This document shows, in pieces, positions 35,863-47,999 of a stretch of DNA of 64,000 bases. The translations under genes and the position numbers were made by a program. This DNA is from Chlorocebus sabaeus (Eukaryota > Chordata > Mammalia > Primates > Cercopithecidae): NCBI RefSeq assembly GCF_047675955.1, contig NC_132914.1:128690163-128754162 (forward strand), given 5' to 3'. How positions within the stretch are numbered: the first letter of the stretch is position 1; each line of letters begins with the position of its first letter. The notes below the pieces were generated by a model. The model was not told where the DNA came from and made no database searches. It saw nothing but the letters and a program-made list of their open reading frames with translations.

Positions 35863-36645
35863 AACAGGCACAAGCAGAGAAGCCTGAGGATGCATCACAG
35901 AAGCCAGGCGAGGCCCAGGCCAGCTGACTGCAGGGCACTGAGTAATGAGGAAAGGACCAAAGAGAAGCTGGGGTGACAGTGCCCCCAGGCCCGGCCCTCC
36001 AGCCCAGGACTGCAGCTTCCCCATCAGTGTTTACAGCAAGCGCTTGTGCAGGAGCCAAAGGGAGGAACAGAAGGAGGTGCGGGAGAGTAAGCTCTTCCGA
36101 CTACGGGCAGATGCGCTGTCTTGAAGAGTGCTTAGCATCTTCAAGTACAATTAGGGTTCCTGGGCCGCAGCCTCCAGTTTCTAACCTAGCATCGGAAGGG
36201 ATAAATGAAGCTGATCTTAAGCAAGCAACCTGATAACCCACCTGCCAGATTAGGAAAAGCAGGAATAGACTGCTAATGCATCTGCTGGTCCGTGCTGGGC
36301 CTTTAATACGTAACCCCCACTGATACCCCAGCTTCCTGTCTTACAGGTGCAAGAAGACTGCTGTGAAGTGAAGCTTACAGGGGCAGCCAGGTGAGGAGAA
36401 GTAATATATTACCTGTCACTTGCAACTGAAGAGTAATGGGGCGGCCTCCAGGACTCAGTCATTGCAGAGCCCTCACTCCCCACCAGGCACATCTACGTTA
36501 GAATCCTCTTTGCTGATTGCTTTTTTCTGGATACTGCCCTTGCAGGCAGGGCTGGACAGAAAATGTCCTGGGTAGGACGGATGAGGACGCCTGGGCTGGG
36601 ACTGCAGAAAGCAGGTGAGTTTTAAGCCCCTGCTGCTCCAGGTGT
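35863..36645. other. Unassigned DNA
   Basis: No recognisable gene or repeat. Confidence 0.45.
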
Positions 36646-36649
36646 GGCA

Positions 36650-36750
36650 CTGGGACATGCAGCACAGGATCCCCTGGGAGCCTGTCAGAAATGCAGAGTC
36701 CCAGGCCTAGCAGTCAGCATCAGGTGGGTCATGAGCACCCTGCTCTGAGG
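36650..36750 (+). mobile_element. MER5A-like fragment
   Basis: 'atcccctgggagcctgtcag' and 'aaatgcagagtcccaggcc' follow MER5A. Confidence 0.65.
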
Positions 36751-36879
36751 AGCCCAGGGCTGAGCCACAGCCAGGAGGGAAGCTGCTTTCTCCAGTCAGC
36801 ACCACACAGAGGGCCAGGAAATGCATGTGCTATGGCCATGTTGGTTAAGGTGAGATCAGCTGTGAGCCACTGAAAACCA

Positions 36880-37100
36880 CCAACACAGGAGCTTAAACAA
36901 GACAGGAGTTTCCTTCTCTCTCATGAAACAGTATAGAGAAATGCAGTCCTGAGCTGGCGTCATTGTTTACCTTCACAAAGGAGGGGCCTCCTCCATCCTG
37001 CTTCCCACGCGTCCTCAATATTTGATTCTCCTCACGTTCCATGATGGCTGCTTGAGCTCCAGTCCCCGCACTCCATCAGCCTGGGACAGGGAGGCCACCA
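36880..37100. repeat. Ancient interspersed repeat, related to 2,966-3,200
   Basis: 'tttccttctctctcatgaaa', 'gcagtcctgagctggc' and 'ccatgatggctgcttgagct' follow the same old repeat type. Family not named. Confidence 0.45.
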
Positions 37101-37794
37101 TCCTTATCTGACTCTACTCTCCCACCTTCTCCAGTCACCTCCACACCTGGGCACAGCTTCACACAAAGCCTGGCAGCCGTGGCCTGCATCCTGGGACGAG
37201 CCCTGGAAAAGCCTAAGTAATTCTCCTGTGGAGCCCGGCAGGAGGATCTGTGTGCCGTGTCCCCCACCCCACATGGAAAGAGCCTGAGCGGCATCCATCT
37301 ACAGGACCCACCAGGGAGGAAAGAGAGAAAGTCACTTCACTTAGGAAACGTCTCTCAAAACCCAGGAGATCTGCAGGACTGGGAGTAGAACAGAGGGAAG
37401 GTGCTGTTTGCAATCTCACAGACAATCACAGCTTGTTAACCTAATAGAAGCAGAGGAGTTGCCTGCATATCCAATTATGTGAGCAGGCTGGCCAGGAGTC
37501 AGGCCATTATCTCACTCATCTGGACGGACTCCATTACGCCATTGCTCTTTCTTGATTAAATCTTCTCTAACGATGTCTGTCCAGGGAGGGAGAGAATAAT
37601 TGCATCTGCTGGAGGAGATGTGAGGGTGGCAGGTGGTGTCCCCAAGGACCAGCACCTCGTAGCCTCTCCCCCAGCCCTGGGGCCTTGAGTTGGTTTCACC
37701 CCTAACCTCTGCCCTTGACCACAGTGAGGAGCATTGTTCCTGCTAATGGTCACTCCAGCCTGTGGCTCCTCTTTGATTCTGTCTTCTTCATTCT
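37101..37794. other. Unassigned DNA
   Basis: Nothing recognisable. Confidence 0.45.
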
Positions 37795-38235
37795 CTCAGA
37801 AACATTTTACACAGCTGACTAGTTCTTCCACCTTGTAAATGAACTATCGATTGTTTTCTCTGGTACTGCATTCTCAATTTTCCTCCTGCCTCTGTGACTT
37901 TTTATCTGTCTCTATTATTGTCTTGTCTCCGCCTTATGACACCTAAATGTAGATATTCCCCAAGGCTCGATTATCAGCCACCCTCTCTTTGGAAACTCTC
38001 ACTTGGGACTCCATCTCCCCAATTTGAAAAATTTCCTTCCCTGCATCTCCAGTTCGACTCTCTCCCCACACTCTGTCTCCTCTGAAGTCCTACCGTGTGA
38101 CATCCCTGGCATGAGTGGGGCGTATCCAGTCATCCGACACTCCAACACCCAGGTCCACATCGTCTCATGATCCACAACTAAGGTTTAGGAGTGTCTTGGA
38201 TCTGACCACGGGAGAATTTACTACCCAGCACCAGC
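37795..38235 (+). mobile_element. L2 LINE fragment
   Basis: 'tttcctcctgcctctgtgac', 'taaatgtagatattccccaa' and 'ggctcgattatcagccac' follow the L2 region at the end of its reverse-transcriptase frame. Strongly diverged. Confidence 0.6.
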
Positions 38236-39368
38236 AGCCCCCTTAACTTCTGCAGCACAGACGTGGACTCTTGATCGACAAGAGGCCATGGAACAAACAA
38301 CTAGTCTGATGGTCATTGACAAATTGGATGTCATTGATGGCACTTGATGGCACCAAGAGCTAGAATTCTTCAAGTCTCAACTTCCTGAAAAGCAGGGCTA
38401 TCTCCTTCCATTGAGCACTGTTCTCTCATAAGAGACATTGGGAAACACTGCCTAAAGGTCCACCCTAGGGACTCACAAGCATCTGAAACCCCATGGGGAG
38501 GAGGTGTGATTGAGACGGGCAGCAGACTGAAGTCTCTCGCCCTTCTTAGCTGGGTGGCCACTTAGTAAATGCAAAAGATCAGCCCCCAATACCAAGGCAT
38601 CCAAGCATTTCACATGCAAAAAAACAAGTATCTAAGGTTGAAATGTGTCATGCATCCCCTGGAGGTGCCCTGATCTCCACAAAGAGCCATTTGGAACATC
38701 TTGGCACAGTTCATTACTCCCTCTTACCGGGAAGGGTTAATGCATGTCCCACTGAGATATGTCAGCTTTGGTAGGAGATCTCTTGCAGCTAAGAAGGAAT
38801 CGTGATACAGAACTTTAGAAACTAAGCAGACCATCAAATCAGTTCTTTGTTATATGGCCTCTCACTCAGTCAGGGGAGTCCACATCTGTGCATGCTGGAG
38901 AAATTAATAGGGCTGCTAGTGCTGGATGATGGGGCATAAATTCCCCCAATGGTTAGTATTGATGGCTATGGCCTCTTTCCAAAGAAATAAGCTCTCAGAA
39001 TTACACACAGTGGCTGAAGCCATTTTTAGCAGGTGGAGGCCATATATCACAGTCACAGAGATTTGTTTCCTTAGACCTTAACAATTATTTGCTCATTCTG
39101 ATGGTCAGTCCCTCACTGAGAGCAAAGATAAAATGGTTTCCAGGAGGACAGACACAAACCCTGTCTCCCATGCCCCCATCAGTGCTGCCTACCTGCTCAC
39201 TGACAGGATTTGAGGAGAGTCCAAAGGTTCCACTTATCACAGAAGATGAAAATGCAGAATCTCAGAGTGCCCAGTTCCATTTCTCTAAAGAGTACAGGAT
39301 GTTGTCAGGATACACTGATCCTTCCAAGCACTATTTAGTGTGAAGAAATCTCCTAGGGCTTATTATAG
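38236..39368. other. Unassigned DNA
   Basis: No recognisable gene or repeat. Confidence 0.45.
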
Positions 39369-39552
39369 CAGAGTCTTAAATGTCAGCATGCGTGGGAGTC
39401 ACCCAGAGGGTTTGTTAAAACATAGATTGCTGGGTTCTGCCCCCAGAGTGTCTGAGCAGGTCTGGGAGGCAGGACTGACCATTTGTATTTCTACCAAGTT
39501 TCCAGGTGATGCTGATGCTGCTGGCCCAGGAACCCCACTTTGAGAACCACTG
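39369..39552 (+). mobile_element. MER5A hAT MITE, nearly complete
   Basis: 'gagggtttgttaaaacatag', 'attgctgggttctgccccca', 'caggtgatgctgatgctgct' and the end 'actttgagaaccactg' match MER5A over its length. Confidence 0.88.
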
Positions 39553-40495
39553 GATTTAATGGGAAAGGAGCAATATTGCCAGATGGCACAGGACCCAGTG
39601 CTATGCTCCTCCTGAAGAACTATTATCCAAAGGCAGGCCCTGTAGGGCTGGCTGCTGACCTGAGGGATTTGTGAGAGTCCACCGAGGGTTCTTGGGAGAT
39701 GTGGCCCCAGTTAACCTGGAGTCAGAGGTGGCTCTGGCAAGCATCCCCCTCCCACCTGCCCTTTTCACAGGCCCACACTCAGGGTCTTAGCAGTCGGAAG
39801 CCTGTGGTGAGAGTCACTAAGTCATCATCGGCTTTCCTTAGGGCTGTGTGGCAAAATCCCCACATGTCAGTTCGAGGCCATGCCCTTCAAGTCAGTTCCT
39901 CAGAGAAGCCCTCCCTCTGACACAGGCAGAGGATGAAAAAGAAGCTAACAAAATGTAGAAGCTGGCAGTGGAGTAGAGGGCATGGGCAGGGGAACAAACC
40001 CTTCCAAACCCCACTTCCCACACACGTGGCCGTTCCCACTCTGCACACTGTCTCCCTCAGCGTGGGTGGAAGCATCTCTGGGCCATATGCTCAGGGAAGC
40101 ACTGATCGTCAAATTAGCCCTGCTCTTGCTCTAATTAAGACTCCCATCTGTTTCACTCATTAACCACCGCTGGCCTGTTCCTGCTTCTGGGGTTTCATTC
40201 CATGTTTTAAAGGAGTCGACTGCCTCTCTTCAGCCAAAATCACAAAGGGTCCAGGTCGTAAATCAGGTGGGGCTCGAGGGCAGCCCCTCCCAAGTTCTGA
40301 GTCACTGTAGTCACACTTCTGTTCAGGCCCCTTGGGGTCCCCGCCCACCACACAGCCACCTGATGAGCCCCATCTACTCCCTGTCACTCACGGATTCTCT
40401 CCTCTCCTCAGTGGGGTCTTCCTCCTGCCCACAGGTGAGCTCAAGGCTTGATCCTTCACAGCCCATCACACCTGGTGTGTGCCTCAGTTTACCCC
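39553..40495. other. Unassigned DNA
   Basis: No recognisable element. Confidence 0.45.
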
Positions 40496-40499
40496 TCAT

Positions 40500-40670
40500 C
40501 ACCTGGCCCAATGACTGAGACTCTGTCTCCCTCATAGACTGCAGGTTTCCTAAAGACTGGAACTTGGTCTTTTTGTCTCTGTAACCCCGAAGTGCATCCC
40601 AGCACCAGGACTCAGCAGCCCTCAGGAAATGAACATTGAGTGAATGAGTGAATGGTGAACAAATGGACGG
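40500..40670 (+). mobile_element. L2 LINE 3' end
   Basis: 'gtttcctaaagactggaact', 'tctctgtaaccccgaagtgc' and 'gaacattgagtgaatgagtg' match the L2 3' end. Confidence 0.68.
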
Positions 40671-41934
40671 ACGTGTAAAACTGCTGCACACGGATCGGGC
40701 ACCTCCCCGGAGGAGGTGAGACGCGGCCATGAGCTTCCTTGTCAAGAAACCAAGAGCCTGGTACTGACAGCTCCTGGCAACGGGTGCCTATAAAACCGAG
40801 AACTGTTCCAGCACTTCAGAGCTCAGAGAAGCTGCAGCCAGCTTTTTCTCATAATGCTAATGCAATAAAAACAAAACACCTGTTTCTGGGAAACAAAAAT
40901 ATCATGCATTATTCAGCTACAATCTTTAGATCCCGGGAAACCATATTTGAAAGGATCAATCACTGAGAAACAGGCACCAAAATGTGCTACTTTTAAAGTG
41001 ATGGTCTGTTGTTTCTTAAAATGAACAACAAAAGATCTTGGGGGAACAGGCCTAGCTGAAGCTCTCTGAGGACTCTCAACATAGGCAGACCCGTCAGTGT
41101 CCCTGGTCAAACACAGAAGGAGAGAGGTCCCTGCATCTGGAGGAGGCTCTGGGCAGGGGAGATCGTAGCTAAGATGCACTTTCCTCTCTGATGCCATGAC
41201 CCCTTCTGTTTCCCCAAGGCCAGCCCTGATCTGGGGGGCTCTGGCCCTCCCACATCCACCTGCTCATGGGTACGCTTCCGTGGGGCTCTCACCCTCACTC
41301 CCCCACCCCCAGGATCCCAGATCCCACTCCTAAAACCCGAACATTCTCTGCTTCTTTCTCGGGAGTCTGGAATCATGATCAGTTAGTCCAGACTTTTTTT
41401 GAAAATGCCAAATTCAAAGCCAGGCCATAGGGCGCGAGGGAGGATCCCTCTCATCACCCTCCGAATCCTGGGCACGAAGAAAACCAGGAGACAGACTCAC
41501 AAAGGGCCAAGTGAGTTTCCTAAAAATGCTACAATTGCTCACTTCCTGGCTAGCTCTGATGCCTGCAAGCTCTTCACCATCCTCAGGAGGTGAGCGTCAT
41601 GCACATGATACCAATTTCCCACCCCGTGTCCTGTCTCTGAATAGACAGGAAGTACATGAGGTCAGTAGCATTTGACACACACAGAGGAAGGTGCTGCCGA
41701 GAGAGACCCGGGACAAGCAAGAGGAAAGAACAGACTCAGGGGAAGACTGTGAGGGCGGTATGTGGCAGAGCCGCCCACCAGCACCCAGACCGCCTCCTAG
41801 GCCCTGTGCACGTGGAGACTGAGTGAGGACTTCTCAGAGTCTGCAGAAAGTGAGACCGTCACCCCAGGCTGGGCTGAGCAGCCCATGGGTCGCTGCAACC
41901 CTCATACTGCACCTCACTATTCCCTAAAGGGCCC
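40671..41934. other. Unassigned DNA
   Basis: No recognisable gene or repeat. Confidence 0.45.
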
Positions 41935-42480
41935 TGCAGGACTGGCCCTATCCCTTCTCTGGCCACATCTGTGTCAGGGATTCCAGGACCATCCCCAGGT
42001 TCAGAGACTCCCAGGACTCAGGCTGCAATTTATTACAGTGAAAGGACAAGCCGCAAAAACAATAAAGAGAAAGGCACAAGGGGAACCAGGCACAAGCTCC
42101 CAGAGTCCCCTCCCTGAGGAGTCTCACAGCGCGTTTAATTCCCCAGTGACGAGATGTGACAACACCTGGGAGAGCTGTCTATGAGGGACACTCACTAGAG
42201 ACTCGGCGCCCAGGGTTCACTGGGGTCTGGTCATGTCAGCACCTGTGCCTGGCACAGTACAGAATCCCAGCCTCTCAGAAGGAAAGCAGGGCCTCAGCAT
42301 AAACCCTATTGTTTGCACACGCAGCCTGGCCAAGGTCAGCCCCTCTTACCATTCGGTGGATCAGTGTGGGGGCCTCTTTATCAGCAAAGCTACCAGGTCC
42401 CAGCTGAGGACCAACCTTGCCAGCAGGCCTCTGCAGGGACGGCATCTTTGGCCTTCACAGTTAATTACTTCGGCACAAGT
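41935..42480 (-). mobile_element. Probable ERV1-class LTR, reverse strand, limits approximate
   Basis: 'gctgcaatttattacagtga' holds a reversed polyadenylation signal. The following text ('aaccaggcacaagctcccag', 'ataaaccctattgtttgcac') resembles a common ERV1-type LTR. Family and edges are uncertain. No viral coding region is attached. Confidence 0.5.
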
Positions 42481-42783
42481 ACCACCTCTGTTCCGCCCAC
42501 GCTCACTGTCCCCAGCCACATGAGCTCCCACCAGCACCTTGACCTCCTGCAGGCTCAGCCTGGCGCCGCTCTCACCTCCATCCATGCACAGCTGGCTCCT
42601 TGTTGGCATCCAGGGCTCAGATCAATGTCACCTCCCCATAGCCATCCCCTCCCCACAACCACCCAGTCTACAGTAGCCTGCATCCTGCTTACCACCACAC
42701 AGCAGTGTTAGGCCCTCCCCACACTGTTCTCAAATGTTCTCATTTGTTTATTACCTGTCCTTGCTGGGATGCCAGTTCCCAGA

Positions 42784-44265
42784 GAACAGGAGCCTGGTCT
42801 GTACCCTCAGATCCTTACCAGGGAACAGGAGGCTGGTCTGTACCCTCAGATCCTAACCAGGGAACAGGAGGCTGGTCTACACCCTCAGATCCTAACCAGG
42901 AAACAGGAGTCTGGTCTACACCCTCAGATCTTAACCAGGGAACAGGAGCCTGATGTGTACCCTCAGATCCTAACCGGGGAACAGGAGCCTGGTCTGCACC
43001 CTCAGATCCTAACCAGAGAACAGGACTCTGGTCTACACCCTCAGATCCTAACCAGGGAACAGGAGCCTGGTCTGCACCCTCAGATCCTAACCGGGGAACA
43101 GGACTCTGGTCTGTACCCTCAGATCCTAACCGGGGAACAGGGGTCTGGTCTGTACCCTCAGATCCTAACCGGGGAACAGGACTCTGGTGTGCACCCTCAG
43201 ATCCTAACCGGGGAACAGGACTCTGGTGTGCACCCTCAGATCCTAACCGGGGAACAGGAGCCTGGTCTGCACCCTCAGATCCTAACCGGGGAACAGGAGC
43301 CTGGTCTCTACCCTCAAATCCTAACCGGGGAACAGGAGCCTGGTCTCTACCCTCAGATCCTAACCGGGGAACAGGAGCCTGATATGTACCCTCAGATCCT
43401 AACCGGGGAACAGGAGCCTGGTCTACACCCTCAGATCCTAACCAGGGAACAGGAACCTGATATGTACCCTCAGATCCTAACCGGGGAACAGGAGCCTGGT
43501 CTGCACCCTCAGATCCTAACCGGGGAACAGGAGTCTGGTCTCTACCCTCAGATCCTAACCGGGGAACAGGAGCCTGGTCTGCACCCTCAGATCCTAACCA
43601 GAGAACAGGACTCTGGTCTACACCCTCAGATCCTAACCAGGGAACAGGAGCCTGGTCTGCACCCTCAGATCCTAACCGGGGAACAGGAGCCTGGTCTCTA
43701 CCCTCAGATCTTAACCAGAGAACAGGAGGCTGGTCTACACCCTCAGATCCTAACCGGGGAACAGGAACCCGGTCTGTACTCTCAGATCCTAACCAGGGAA
43801 CAGGAGCCCGGTCTGTACCCTCAGATCCTAACCAGGGAACAGGAGCCTGATATGTACCCTCAGATCCTAACCGGGGAACAGGAGTCTAGTCTCTACCCTC
43901 AGATCCTAACCAGGGAACAGGAGTCTAGTCTCTACCCTCAGATCCTAACCGGGGAACAGGAGTCTAGTCTCTACCCTCAGATCCTAACCGGAAAACAGGA
44001 GCCTGGTCTCTACCCTCAGATCCTAACCGGGGAACAGGAGCCTGGTCTCTACCCTCAGATCCTAACCGGGGAACAGGAGCCTGGTCTGTACCCTCAGATC
44101 CTAACTGGGAAAAAGGAGCCTGGTCTGTACCCTCAGATCCTAACCGGGGAACAGGGGTCTGGTCTGTACCCTCAGATCCTAACTGGGGAACAGGGGTCTG
44201 GTCTGTACCCTCAGATCCTAACCAGGGAACAGGAGTCTGGTCTGTACCCTCAGATCCTAACCAGC
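42784..44265 (+). repeat. 39-bp minisatellite, 38 copies in perfect phase
   Basis: The anchor 'gaacagg' occurs first at 42,784 and last at 44,227, exactly 37 periods of 39 bp, so no net length change across 38 units. The unit reads roughly 'ggtctgtaccctcagatcc' plus 'taaccggggaacaggagcct'. Because 39 is divisible by three and no unit has an in-frame stop, the plus strand is open for 502 codons (42,769-44,277). The 13-residue unit is about GLYPQILTGEQEP, with R/G, H/Y, DS/EP and DM variants. Most variation is amino-acid changing, which argues against coding. Confidence 0.97.
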
Positions 44266-44287
44266 GTGTGCACATGATGAATGCACG

Positions 44288-44676
44288 TGTGATGGTTACT
44301 ACTTAGTATCAACCTGGTCGGATTGAAGGATACAAAGTATTGATCCTGGGTGTGTCTGTGAAGGTGTCGCCAAAGGAGATTCACATTTGAGTCAGTGGAC
44401 TGGGAAAGGCAGACCCACCCTCAATCTGGGTGGGCACCATCTCATCAGCTGCCAGCTTGACTCGAATATAAGCAGGCAGAAGAATGTGAAAAGAGAGACC
44501 AGCCTAGCCGCCCAGCCTACACCTTTCTCCCGTGCTGGATGCTCCCTGCCCTCAAACATTGGACTCCAAGTTCTTTAGTTTGAGAACTCAGACTGGTTCT
44601 CCTTGCTCCTCAGCCTGCAGATGGCCTATTGTAGGACCTTGTGATTGTGTCAGTTAATATTTAATAAGCTCCCCTT

Positions 44677-44711
<35 letters not shown>

Positions 44712-44771
44712 GTGTGTGTGTGTGTGTGTGTGTATTCCATTAATTCTGTCCCTCTAGAGAACCCTAATACA
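44288..44771 (+). mobile_element. Solo ERVL LTR (MLT2A type) with 5-bp target duplication
   Basis: Starts 'tgtgatggttactacttagt', contains 'gaaaggcagacccaccctca' and 'tctttctcccgtgctggatg', and ends 'gagaaccctaataca', the order of a HERV-L type LTR. Flanked by 'gcacg' (44283-44287) and 'gcaca' (44772-44776), one mismatch. The internal TA/CA microsatellite is unusual and listed separately. No viral genes are present. Confidence 0.88.
44688..44735. repeat. Perfect 48-bp palindrome of CA and TG repeats
   Basis: A CA-run (to 44,711) is followed directly by a GT-run (from 44,712) and bounded by AT bases. All 24 positions on each side pair. Confidence 0.93.
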
Positions 44772-45050
44772 GCACATAAGAAAAGGGTGTTAATGGATAC
44801 CTGAGTGAATGAAATGAAATTAAAAGTGCTCTGGGAACTGAGACGTTAATACACTCCTGTGTTGGGATTGTTCTCAGAGGACCTGGCTGTAGCATTCACA
44901 GCAAGGTGAGGCATCCCAGGGCCATGCTACCTCTGGCCTCACTTCCTGCTCCTCTGCCCCTCACTCTGCACAGCCAGCATCTGGGCCCCTGACTGCCCCC
45001 CTCCCTACAACCTTCATCTGCCCAAGGTCCACGCCCTAGCGGTCCATGGG
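44772..45050. other. Unassigned DNA
   Basis: No recognisable element. Confidence 0.45.
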
Positions 45051-45054
45051 GCTA

Positions 45055-45335
45055 ATGTGTGCCTTTATGTTTGCTCAGATACCACCTCAGCAAGGCCTTG
45101 CCTGACCAGATAATTTAAATGGAACTTCCTCAGCCCTGACGGCCTCATCCACCCCTGAACAGAGCCATGGCTGTATTCATCCAAGGCACGTTCAGACATC
45201 TAACAGTTTCAATACTTATTTATGATGGGCATCATTTGTCTATCATCCCTGACTAGAATGAAAGCTCAAATAAAGCCGTGACTTTAACAAATCCCCAGTG
45301 AGTCTTCCATAAATATTTGCTAAGTTGGTGAATGA
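45055..45335 (+). mobile_element. L2 LINE 3' end
   Basis: 'caaggccttgcctgaccaga', 'gactagaatgaaagctcaaa' and 'ccataaatatttgctaagtt' follow the L2 3' end. Confidence 0.72.
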
Positions 45336-45344
45336 CTCTTCGGA

Positions 45345-45450
45345 GGCAGGGCCACACACACACGTCCTATCTCACAGAGTACTGAGAGGATTAACCGAGA
45401 CGACGGTAGATCAAAGGCTTAGCTCAGTGCCTGCCAAGGGTGTTCTGCAC
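45345..45450 (-). mobile_element. MIR SINE fragment
   Basis: 'gagaggattaaccgagacga' and 'ggcttagctcagtgcctgcc' follow reversed MIR order. Confidence 0.55.
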
Positions 45451-45744
45451 ACCTGCCACCCATTACCTACATTAGCTGACACTGAGCACCCCAGGAGTTC
45501 CGAGTGACCTTGTACAAACAAGGTCTGAACTGGACCTGAGGAGCAGGTGGGCACTGATGGCAGAGAGGGAGGGAGCAGCAGGTTAGAGACAGGTGGTACA
45601 CAGGTGCAGGGTAGACACACAGGTGTGTCTCTCTGGGGACAGTGAAAGTAGTGGTCTCAAGGGTGCCAGGGTTTAGAAAGGAGAGAGACTTTGCTGGAGA
45701 CAAGAGCTGGGGACTGACTTCTGGTTCCAAAATGGTGACACAGA

Positions 45745-45898
45745 GCCAGGTCCAATGGCTCATACCTGTAATCCCAGCTACTTGGGAGGCTGAAGCGGGA
45801 GAATTGCTTGAACCCAGGAGGTGGAGGCTGCAGTGAGATCATGCCACTGCACTCCAGGCTGGGTGACAGAGTGAGACTCTGTCTCCAATTTTTTTTTT
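45745..45898 (+). mobile_element. Alu with internal deletion, nested in L1 5' UTR
   Basis: The left-arm text 'catacctgtaatcccagc' joins directly to the right-arm 'tacttgggaggctgaag', so about 140 bp are missing between the two 'taatcccagc' sites. Flanked by 'aaaatggtgacacaga' (45729-45744) and 'aaatggtgacatagaa' (from 45,899). Confidence 0.85.
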
Positions 45899-47120
45899 AA
45901 ATGGTGACATAGAAGCAAGCTGGCTTCACTATCCCCCATCCCCACCCACTGCCACAGAAAACTAAAAACAAACATACAGGGCCAAGATGATCCCCAGCAA
46001 TATCCTAGAACTCAAATGTGAGGATGGGCCACTTCCCAGGGCCACAGAGAAGTGACAAAACTCTGAGCAGATGGTAAGAGAATCAAATTTTCATATTCAT
46101 GATGCCCCTGCCTTCCATGGCCCAGCACCAAGCACATGAAAAATTCCTGTCTCAGTTTCTACACTGGAAAAAGTGAACTTGAGGTGGGCAATTACCTTCC
46201 CCCCGATTTTAGAGTCCCTGGCAGAAAACTTGTCTCTGTCTCAGCCCATGGAAGCATTGAGAGAATGCCTGAAGGGAGAAATATTCCTGAGGACAGCCAG
46301 AGACAAAGCGTGGAGGTGGGACTACCATCCCAGCCCCGGAAACTCTGCTCTGTAACTCATCAAAGGAGACACCAAGCCAGAGTGACTATTCAGCAGCACA
46401 ATGCCTAGGAGGTATGTTCCACAGGACCCCTGGGCACGACCCTGAGCCCGCCTTCCCACACTACTGGGATATCCCTTTTGGAACCTTCCCCATTCAGACA
46501 GGGAGCACTCTGATAGTTTGCTAGAGCCAAGGCAAACCTGAGGTTAAGGGATCATGTACTACTAAAAATGGGCAGCAACCTAACAGGAAAAAAAAAATAA
46601 GAAATTCAACAGGTAAATTGCAAACATACCCAATAAAAACACAAGCCAAGCCAGATAGAGAACACTGGAATAAATAATCTTCAATGCAAAGACATAAATA
46701 TACATTCACAAGAAACAACAGCAAACAGGGAACCATGGTCTCCCCAAATGGACAAAGCAAGAAACCAGTGACTGGCTCCATATGAGACAGTGATACGAGC
46801 TCTCTTACCAAGAATTCAAAATTACAGTCTTAAGGAAACTCAGTGACCTCCAACATAACACTTAAGACATCTGTCAGAGAAATTGAACTAAAACATTGAA
46901 ATAATTTTAAAAATCAAACAGAAATCTTGAAAGTGAGAAATACATTTACTGAACTGAAAAATTTATTAGAGGCTCTCAATAGCAGAATGAATCAAGCAGA
47001 GAAAATAATCAGTGAGCTTGAAGACAGGCTATCTGAAATTATAGAGGAGAAAAAAAGGATGAAAAGAAATGAAGATCGCCTACAAGATACAGAAAATTAC
47101 CTCAAAAGATCAAATCTAAG

Positions 47121-47124
<4 letters not shown>

Positions 47125-47156
<32 letters not shown>

Positions 47157-47450
47157 AGAGACAGGTCTCGCCTTCATTGCTCAGGCTGGAGTGCAGTAGT
47201 GCAATCATGGCTTACTGCAGCCTTGACCACCCAGGCTAAAAAAGGACCCTCCCACCTCAGCATGCTGAATAGCTGGAACCACAGGCATGCAACCACCATG
47301 CCCAGCTAATTTATTTAGATTTTTATAAAGACCAGGTCACATTATGTTGCCCAGGCTGATCCCGAAACTCCTGGGCTCAAGCGATCCTCTCACTCCCACC
47401 TCAGCCTCCCAAAGTACCAGAATTACAGATTTGAGCAACCACACCTGGCT
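47125..47450 (-). mobile_element. AluJ nested in L1 ORF1, exact target duplication
   Basis: A reversed old Alu beginning with a T-run. Identical 14-bp 'caaatctaagaatt' copies flank it (47111-47124 and 47451-47464). Confidence 0.93.
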
Positions 47451-47566
47451 CAAATCTAAGAATTATTGGTGTTCAAGAGGAAGTTGAGCAAAAGCAAGGA
47501 GTGGAAAGATTATTCAAAGAAATACTACAAAAAGCTTTTCAAAACTTGGGAAACACATAAATATCC

Positions 47567-47931
47567 TGATATGGCTAGGCTTTGCGTCCCCACCCAAATC
47601 TCATCTTGAATTATAATCCCCACAATCCCCATGTGTCAGTGGAGAGACGAGGTAGAGGTCATTGGACCAAGGGGATGGTTTCCCCCATACTGTTCTCATT
47701 ATAGCGAGGGGATTCTCATGAGATCTGGTGGTTTTATACGTGTGTGGTAGTTTCTGCTGTGTTTGTTCTCCCTCGGGCTGCCTTGTGAAGAAGATGCCCA
47801 AGTTCCCTTTTGCCTTCCGCCATAATTGTAAGTTTCCTGAGCCCTCCCAGCCAGGTGGAACTGTGAGTCAATTAAATAAACTACCCAGTCTCATGCAATT
47901 CTTTATAGTAGCGTGAGAATCGACTAATACA
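47567..47931 (+). mobile_element. THE1/MSTA-type MaLR solo LTR nested in L1
   Basis: Begins 'tgatatggctaggctttgcg', has 'ccacccaaatctcatcttga', and ends 'gaatcgactaataca'. Exact 5-bp duplication 'tatcc' (47562-47566 and 47932-47936). The host L1 reads through on both sides. Confidence 0.92.
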
Positions 47932-47999
47932 TATCCATATTCAGGAAGATCAAAGAACACCAAACAGATTTGACCCAAATAAAACTACCTCAAGGTATA

